A DNA stretch of 64,000 bases from Pachyseris speciosa. Lineage: Eukaryota; Cnidaria; Anthozoa; Scleractinia; Pachyseridae. Below, piece by piece: positions 57,601-64,000 of the stretch (position 1 is its first letter; each line of letters begins with the position of its first letter). The translations under genes and the position numbers were made by a program. Under the pieces are notes generated by a model. It did not search any database. It saw only the letters and a program-made list of their open reading frames with translations, and had not been told where the DNA came from. The DNA lies in NCBI GenBank assembly GCA_016490735.1, contig JAEMWC010000269.1, positions 1 to 64,000 on the forward strand, written 5' to 3'.

Positions 57601-60600
57601 AATGTAGTTGTATAGTTACATTATGGTCGTCTGACAGTTAGGCTTGGATATATTCTGCCGGTAGGATTTCGAACAGGATAAGCGATATTTCAGAAAAGCA
57701 TTCTGCCGGAAGAATAAGGCATTTTCGAGCATAATTTGAGCAGATTAACGGACAAAGAGTAACACTAATGCGATATGCATAACAGTTTTAAGAAAAAATG
57801 AAAACAACTTGTGATTTATGTGATTATTAACTGAAACGTGCTCACTCCCTCACATACTAATAAGAATTATATAGTAATGATATTGTACAAAGTAAAATGA
57901 ATTATAATTTTGCTATGCATAATGCATATCTAATAAGTAATAGGGGTTAGGCCCAGCCTCCCTCCTATATTTGTCCGGGAAGAATTTTGAGCACAATAAT
58001 CAATTTTCAAAAAACACTACCGACAGGCAGAATAAGCTATTTACGAGTGGAATTTATCCAACCCTGGACAGTTCCATTTGGCACATGAGGACAAATGAAA
58101 ATGAACGGATAGATTTTTATCTGGCTCAGTTAGGTAGATTAGGTACAGGTACATTAGGCACTGGAAAAAGTTAGTTAAAGAGCTTTATACGACACTCGAT
58201 TCATTTACTAACCCTTTATTGACTACAATTTTACTAAGTAACACCTTACAAATTGAAATAATCTTACTTCTTAAGACTTGTATCAAAAGCCTGGAAACAT
58301 TCCTCGTATCCGTGGCCATCGTCCGCTAACTTAGTCACCAAGAAAATGTCCTCTCTTTTCACTCCCGATTCCTTGACAGCTCGACCAACTTCTTCTTCGG
58401 TTCTGGTGAAAAAACAATATCAATATAACATCTCGCAGCGTTTCTACACCAAGTCCCAACCCACCTGCATAACACTCAGCAGTGGTGCTATTCTTGGTGC
58501 AATATGATCAGTGGCGACCCAATGTCATATCTGAACTCACGACGGTTTTGCCATAATTTGCACGTTATCAAGATCACAACTCTTTCGAGTCTGTAAATTC
58601 AGATGTTGGTTATATATATATATATATATTTTTTTATTTATTTATTTATTTTTTTTTATTTAAACATATTGGGAGTTTAGATGTTCGCCCCAAGAGCTTC
58701 ATTTCGTTCAATCACTATCGAAAAGAAACCTCCCGGAACATTCCGCGACATATCCAAAACACGAAGAAAATTCAATTTAAGAAAATATAAACATACAAAA
58801 AATATACTATTAGTACTATTAGTATAATCCGAGAGATTTTAAATGACATAGAGAAGAGAAAAAAATCCATGTTTTAAAAAGACGGTAAATGTCGCTGTGG
58901 GGTCCTGCAATAACAACCCTAACTTGCTGCTGAGATTTTCAGATGGTCGCTTGCGGAGGGTTGCTTCTTTGCGGAAACTTTACGCGCAAAAGATCCTCTG
59001 AGGCATTTTGATGCCCAATGTTTTCTCATACTCGGCTGGATATGAGCCTCGTGTCAGTCATACACAATCGGATTACTAATGTTCATACCGACATGGAGAT
59101 GAATTTTCTCAGAGAAGACTAACTAAACTCAAGCTTATTACCTACCATAAGCGCAAGTCTAAGGGAGTGCTCAAGAGGCCAGAAGTGGCTCATAAATTAA
59201 ACGGCTTTTCATGATTGTGAATAAGGTGTTTCCTCGAATAATACATGTAAACCAACCCTAAATACAGGTATCTCTCTATTAAGCGACCACCGTGCAGGAA
59301 ACAGTGGTCGCTTCAGGGAGGTAGTCGCTTAAGAGAAAAATCAAGACAATAAGCAAAAACTGCATGGATCCACTAATTGTTACTATTTAATGCCCTGTCA
59401 ATGAAGCGAATATACAAAGCTCCCTTGAGAAAAACGTATTCTAAATCAGGCAATAACTACAGTACGCTACTCGCTTACTCATTATTAGTTTTTCACACAT
59501 ACGCGTTTCACTTAGAAATGTGTTTCTTTTTAAGTCACTTGAAATTAGTTTACCAAAAGAAAAACTTCCAATTACACCTCACGTTTTCTACTGAGGTAAG
59601 CTGAAAGCCACTATTTGGGAGATTTAAGGGGTAATGCCCACTACAACATGATCTTAGTGCCCAATTAGTGGCTCTCAGCTTACCTGAACACATCAATTTG
59701 TGATGTATTCTTGTCCAAAGATTTTGTACTAGTCTTGCGGGTGGTCGGTTACCACAAACACAAAACAAAATGCTGTGTCAAATTTCTGGCCTGGAAAGCA
59801 GTCGCGGTCGCCTAAGAAATTTGAACAGTGGTTGCTCTCTAGATAGTTTTTGAAAAAGTATTTGACTGATTGAAACAAAACGTTTATTTAAAAAGTGGTC
59901 GCTTATGGGAAGAGGTCGTTTAAGAGAGTGGTCGATAACAAATAAGAGAGAGTGGACCGTATTCAACTGTTAACCCATCTCCATCTCCCGGATGGAAAGG
60001 AACCTCCTGGATGGAAAGGAACCATAGACCCTTTTCATAATGGCGCCCGACAAATTATTCTTTTATTCTTATGATAATAAGCCCTACTAGACTCGTCAGC
60101 ATGAGCAAAATTCAATAGAATTTTTTCATTAAAGTGACTTAGAGGTTAGTAGGGCTAATTAACACATATACAAAAGAATAATTAAAATCGTCCGCCATTA
60201 TGAAAAAGGTCTATACACCTCCCAAAATAGGGCATGCCTTAACTCCAATACACCTTCCTCCTTCTGTACGACATTTAACGTCTTCTTAAATTCGTTTACT
60301 CTTCTTGTTATTTCCAGAATGTTTTTCTATTTTGGACCCATTTAATTGCTCAAGACCTTTTTCCTTATTATTTTCTCCACGCTCCAGAATGTTCGGGGAT
60401 GCTCCATATTCCTGGTTTTATCGACGCCCCCAGGAGCAACGCCAAATCGTATACTGACAAAGAACTAATTGGCCATAGATTATCATGAGAACATTACCAC
60501 CGATGATAAGTTCGATTACCAGAGAAAAAACCGAGGCGTTTCCCCAGATGATCCGAGAAAACATCACCTCTTTAAACCGTACACGTTCCAGTGAAGGCGA

Positions 60601-61508
60601 ATTTGCTTAGAATATAACATTTGTTCAATCTTCTTAGTGCAGGTCTAAAGGGGCAAGCTGAATGCCTTTAAGACGTAGCCTGCAGATTTGGCAAAAAGGT
60701 TTACGGTAAAAGTTGCTCTAAAAGTTCCGAAGTTCTTAAAAAGCCATTCTTGTTATTCATAGTCAACTCCCTCAAGACCTCACGGCCAATATTAGCAGTA
60801 ACGCCGGAACCTCGTATATATCTCAATATGCTTATACATCTCAGACGCTGCAGTACAGTATAATTAGATATCGTCAAAATTGCGAAAAAAAAAAAGCAAC
60901 AACAAACAAGACACAATACGGAGAGTAGCAGGCAAACACGTAGATTTCGAGACACGTCACGCTGGACTCAAACCTATATTTGGCTCACGTGAATACATGA
61001 GCATGGCGTGTGATCAGAATAACGATTAACAACACGAGAAAAACAAAATGTCAACAACAACTACAAAGTTGGCTTGAAGTGAGTGTGCACGACTTTATGA
61101 CAACGGCTTCGATGCCGGGTCGCCTCATTTTTTATTTGCTGTAGAATGATACCTTGGGTGCGAGAGGTTATTTGATGGTGGTTGAAGTCAAGAAGTGTCA
61201 TTGAGTCACAAGACGTGTGGAGTCGCACGTGTACGGCTGTTGCAAACGAGTCCACGGGCACAAGATGGAAACGGGATGAAAACACACCATTATAACAGTC
61301 AAACAGGTATTAGGTGGATATTAAAAATCGACCATACTCACCGATAGTAAGCCGCCGTATCGATCATGCGATATCCATTCTGTAAAGCAAACTTCACAGC
61401 TTTCAGAGCTTCTCCGTCGGAGAAAAAATTGAACGCTCCAAGGCCAAACATAGGCATTTTATGGCCATTGTTTAAGGTGAGTTTTCTGAGAAGACCTTCT
61501 CCTTCCAT
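54088..61508 (-). CDS. Aldo-keto reductase C, 3' exon not located
   Basis: Exons on the minus strand: 61508-61342, 58402-58268, 57506-57399, 56861-56643 and 54235-54088, with lengths 167, 135, 108, 219 and 148. The last four equal those of gene A. Splice sites are canonical, and 259 codons stay open. The tetrad is visible: MIDTAAYY (Asp, Tyr), TKLADD (Lys) and LIHSPAVG (His). GVSNFG and [10 protein letters not shown] of the cofactor site follow. ATG 61506-61508 is chosen because it aligns with gene A; an in-frame ATG at 61643 would add 45 unrelated residues. The short C-terminal exon seen in A was not found. Reading past exon 5 adds only six codons before TAG at 54067-54069. It is more diverged from A than B's 5' half is, and is probably an active NADPH carbonyl reductase. 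Confidence 0.85.
54482..54828 (-). repeat. tRNA-Thr-like SINE with hairpin flanks
   Basis: A tRNA-like core at 54546-54618 (minus) has a good acceptor stem, D arm and GGGTTCGAACCCC T arm, and GGT at the anticodon position. Position 33 is C instead of the invariant T and the anticodon stem is poor, so it is SINE-like, not a working tRNA. The flanks repeat AATGATCCTCGCAGTTGTGA and close with a hairpin. Locus B lacks this insert in its matching intron. Confidence 0.75.
55161..55845 (-). mobile_element. 5'-truncated Penelope-like element in intron 4 of AKR-C
   Basis: AGAACG flanks both ends (55155-55160 and 55846-55851). The homologous intron of locus B near 37620 has AGAACG once and no insert. 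The element is read on the minus strand. Its 3' end carries GAAGAAGGCTGAGTTGGCCAG, also seen in a fragment near 56145. Confidence 0.75.
55392..55845 (-). pseudogene. Penelope-like GIY-YIG endonuclease C-terminal part
   Basis: The frame gives a cysteine motif ([11 protein letters not shown]), then [18 protein letters not shown], the GIY-YIG core typical of Penelope-like retroelements. It ends at a stop at 55392. The frame stays open to 56009, but the part above 55851 is host intron DNA shared with locus B, so those first 50 or so residues are accidental. The reverse transcriptase is missing. It is a dead insertion fragment. Confidence 0.8.
55981..56572. repeat. Second insert in intron 4 of AKR-C
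   Basis: Absent from the B intron (near 37755). It contains CTGAAGAAGACTGGTTTGGC near 56140, which resembles the Penelope-like terminal word, and repeats of TCTGAAATAGGGT. Its nature is unclear. Confidence 0.45.
58614..58667. repeat. AT and TTTA low-complexity run in intron 1 of AKR-C
   Basis: A TA run followed by TTTA repeats. Confidence 0.9.
59270..59960. repeat. Repeat with GTGGTCGCTTA words, probable DNA-transposon remnant
   Basis: TATTAAGCGACCACCGTGCA at the left and GTGGTCGCTTATGGG at the right are inverted relatives. The centre has a hairpin (59594-59686, GTAAGCTGA...TCAGCTTAC). Ends are not sharp. Confidence 0.5.
60023..60214. mobile_element. MITE, ATAGACCCTTTTCATAATGG ends
   Basis: The ends are inverted copies of 22 bases. 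The interior also folds (GGGCTAATTA against TAATAAGCCC). A diverged relative lies at 33090-33225. Confidence 0.8.
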
Positions 61509-62560
61509 GTTTGTGCTCTTGTTTGTGCAGAATAAACTATCTTTTCTCTCCAGTCCCCTGGCTAACCCCATCGGCTGATAGCCGTGTTTATTTGGTTTGG
61601 TTGGGGGTAGGGAGGGGTGTGTTTCGTCATTTAACTTTTTCACGAAGCTATGTTGTGGAAAATTTTTTGAATTTTTTGGTGATTTTTGGGTATATTCGGG
61701 ACAATATAATTTTTCTCATTGCAAGGATTAGTTAAATTTAGGGAAATAGGAAATATTGAAGATTTAATGAAGGTTTAAAATAGGATTTATAAAGATGGAC
61801 ACCAAACAATGCCCCACCAGCCTGGAGTGCCCTTTTGGGGTTGTCAAATGTCATGGTGGTGTTTCAAATTTTTTTTTTTTTTTTTACAATTCAATCCTTT
61901 CTTTAAACTCCCAGGGAAACCAGGAAATGGGAAATGTTGTACTGTGTGTGGATTATCGGAGCAGTGGAGCTATGCGGTTGATGGAAACGTGGTAAATTGA
62001 AAAGCAATGAAAAACTTTCGTTGATTTCACCGGACAAATTTATTCTTTCCACCGATCAGCGTAGATCCACTCATTACTGCTTCTTTTTGCTATTTATTTC
62101 ATTTATTTGCCATTTTCGTAATATTTACATGTAACACACCTAAGTTAGTGGCCAGGAGACCTCAGGAAACAACAAGGCTTACACGAGAGGCCACCTCGAA
62201 GGATAATACAAAAGTATAATTTAGTGCTGTGTGAGTGCGGCATGACCGATTTTTTCTTGAAGGTAAGAAAACTTGCTGAACAGTTAATTGAAGTGGGGAG
62301 AGAATTCTAAACTATAGGACCTTGAAAAACCTTGTATCAACCGCACCCACAAAACCTTGACTTCACGCATGCGCGTCGTGCTACTGTCTTGCTTACCTGG
62401 CTCGACTGTCGCACGACTCAAGCACGACTTGGTTTCAGACATCAAATTTAATTCCGTTGTAGAATAAATATCTGTTGCCCAATCTCGAACCCAGAATCAT
62501 CGGGTGCCGCAATCAAAACACTGAGCAGCCGTTGTACGAAGCAAATCCAAAATTGAGTTC
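61509..62560. other. Upstream region of AKR-C
   Basis: AT-rich, with a T-run at 61870-61885 and no recognisable gene. It should contain the promoter of gene C on the minus strand. Confidence 0.45.
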
Positions 62561-62573
62561 AACACGAGTGGCA

Positions 62574-62670
62574 CGACGTTTGAAACCAAGTCGAGCTACG
62601 GTAGCCGTGTAGCACGGCAAGCCTTGCCGTGCTACACGGCAGTAGCACGACTTGGTTTTTAAACGTCGTG
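62574..62670. repeat. Hairpin of GCACGACTTGGTTT words
   Basis: Arms around CGTGTAGCACGGCAAGCC TTGCCGTGCTACACG pair almost perfectly. Further GTAGCACGACTTGG words in both orientations occur from 62380 to 62730. Confidence 0.75.
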
Positions 62671-62745
62671 CTTAAGTCGAAGTTAATTCGATTAGTTGAG
62701 TTCGACAGTACGGCAGCAGCACGACGTTTGTAACGGGATTAAAAA

Positions 62746-62950
62746 GCATAAGCGAAAGCATAAGAAGACTATGCCAAGTGAAAACGAACACTACTCAAGC
62801 GAACGCAAGCATAAGCGCAAGCACAAGGAAAAGGAAAAATTTTGATCCTTGCGCTTATGCTTTTGCTTATGCTTGTGCTTATGCTTGCGTTAAGCCCGTT
62901 TTCACGGTGAAATAAACGCTCTTGTGCTTGCGCTTGAGCTTGCGTGGCTA
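62746..62950. repeat. Inverted array of GCATAA/GCGAAA/GCACAA hexamers
   Basis: The left half repeats AAGCATAAGCG-type hexamers and the right half repeats their complement (GCTTATGCTT). They form a long imperfect hairpin around AAAATTTTGATCC. Confidence 0.8.
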
Positions 62951-63261
62951 GTGAAAACCAGGCTTAACGCTCTTATCCCCAGCCCTAATTGAATCTCCAG
63001 TTTGCTATATCAACTCATGCCTCCATAAATCATTTAATCTTCAAACGAAATTAAATTCCACCTTTTCCCTTAACTATGTGATAACAAGCACATCTATTGA
63101 ACAAAGACAATTTTATTAGCACAAGCCAACGCCAGTTTAAATATAATTAACATTGCATAGTGAGGTAACATAAGAACTTCAGAAAACTGTATCCTCTTGG
63201 AACCTAACTGAAACGAAAGATAAGCCAATTCTTGTTTATAATTGTTTATTCGCCACAACAA

Positions 63262-63353
63262 TTAAAAGCTTAATAGGTATTCACCGGCAGTGCTTGCGGT
63301 GAATAGCTCTGCACATCCTAGTTGTAGCTCGGTTTCTTCTATTCCTTCAGGGC
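63262..63353 (-). CDS. Possible terminal exon of an unidentified minus-strand gene
   Basis: After an acceptor-like CTTCATTCACAG, the frame is open for 29 codons to TAA, and TTTATT (AATAAA on this strand) follows 12 bases later at 63245-63250. The product is not recognised and the neighbouring exon would be upstream, perhaps outside the window. It could be chance. Confidence 0.2.
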
Positions 63354-63359
63354 CTGTGA

Positions 63360-64000
63360 ATGAAGGATAAGCAAAAAATCAAAACAATTCACCAGGAGTT
63401 ATCTCTGTCATGCGGTGCTTTCTTACTTCTTTGCTCCATGATGACAAAGAATGTCACAAAGTGTTCCGGACAATGAATAATTTATTGCACTTATAATTTT
63501 ACAGTTGTTTCTTTGGGATGTCCATCTGACTTGTATGATGAATTGTTTGTTGTTCTTGCACCCCACTTGGTTTACGGTCCTACTTATCATGCGTTATCTC
63601 TGTCACCGTTGTTAACTGTTCGTTTTTCGCCGTTGTTGAAACACGGAGTGTACTTCAAGTTAACTCGTGACTGCAGATGAAAACATTCGGTAAGATTGGT
63701 TTCTTGACGCTCACATACAATGACTTGTTACCGAGGCGTATTTTAACTAGTTTCGTTAGGTTGTTTGCTACCGAATCTTGTAGTCAAATCTTTGTGAAAG
63801 TGTTCGGAATTAAAAGGGTGATATCTGAACTGTTGATTTTGTCGTAGTGATGATGATATTAAACTTTATTACACACTTCAAAAAAGGGTTGATACCTCTC
63901 ACAAGGCGAAGCAGTAACGGCACAAGAATAGGTTTGAATAAAGAAAATTAGTGAAAGAACGCATGAGCTGCCAGTCTGCAATCGTTTGTTGTTTTCTCTT
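63360..64000. other. Unassigned right end of the window
   Basis: I see no gene, repeat or RNA that I can support here. Confidence 0.5.

Noticed and set aside
59377..59604. 75-codon frame in intron 1 of AKR-C
   Set aside because: It lies within a repeat with GTGGTCGCTTA words and shows no family motif.
61509..61643. Start of AKR-C at the upstream in-frame ATG (61643)
   Set aside because: The extra residues have no counterpart in gene A or B and do not look like a targeting peptide. The ATG at 61508 aligns with gene A. Not excluded.

Overview
This window looks like nuclear DNA of an anthozoan cnidarian, most likely a stony coral or a close relative. The genes are intron-rich with canonical GT-AG junctions. 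Several families known from cnidarian genomes are present: a ShK-like cysteine-rich secreted peptide, lineage-expanded rhodopsin-type GPCRs and a cysteine-rich multi-membrane protein. The gaps are packed with tRNA-derived SINEs, foldback or MITE-like hairpins, and RLE-type LINE, CR1/L2-like LINE, Penelope-like, gypsy and Tigger-like remnants. No database search was possible, so the taxon is an inference.

Layout, left to right. 1-2790: a decayed LINE with a restriction-like endonuclease. 2815-4516: a SINE, then a decayed gypsy element ending in a probable LTR. 5873-9448: a plus-strand multi-exon gene for a cysteine-rich multi-membrane protein. 10912-21670: two tandem copies of a small GPCR gene, each with a noncoding 5' exon. 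The first copy has lost most of its coding region, and its intron carries a 4.26 kb element with long inverted repeats between TTAA sites. The second copy has one frameshift. 22653-25500: a three-exon gene for a small secreted ShK-like peptide. 27955-33894: aldo-keto reductase gene A, plus strand, six exons.

From 34 kb on, the locus is built by duplication. Gene B (42006-36687, minus) is a mosaic. Exons 1-3 and half of exon 4 are an inverted copy of gene A; a second, complete exon 4 and exon 5 match gene C, in direct orientation. B has a one-base deletion in exon 3 and is probably dead. 42.8-45.7 kb is an inverted copy of the DNA upstream of gene A, including a relic of ShK-like exon 2. A 3.6 kb block (46.25-49.9 kb) holds two arrays of a 19-base perfect palindrome at a period of about 78 bases. 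51193-51298 is an inverted relic of ShK-like exon 1. Gene C (61508-54088, minus) has five intact exons; its last exon was not found. Its introns hold a tRNA-Thr-like SINE and a truncated Penelope-like insert. 61.6-64 kb is mostly hairpin repeats, with one possible terminal exon of another minus-strand gene.

The aldo-keto reductases are probably cytosolic NADPH-dependent carbonyl reductases; copy A may also have a mitochondrial form. Comparing the duplicated segments gives internal 'empty sites' that date and delimit several insertions without outside data.
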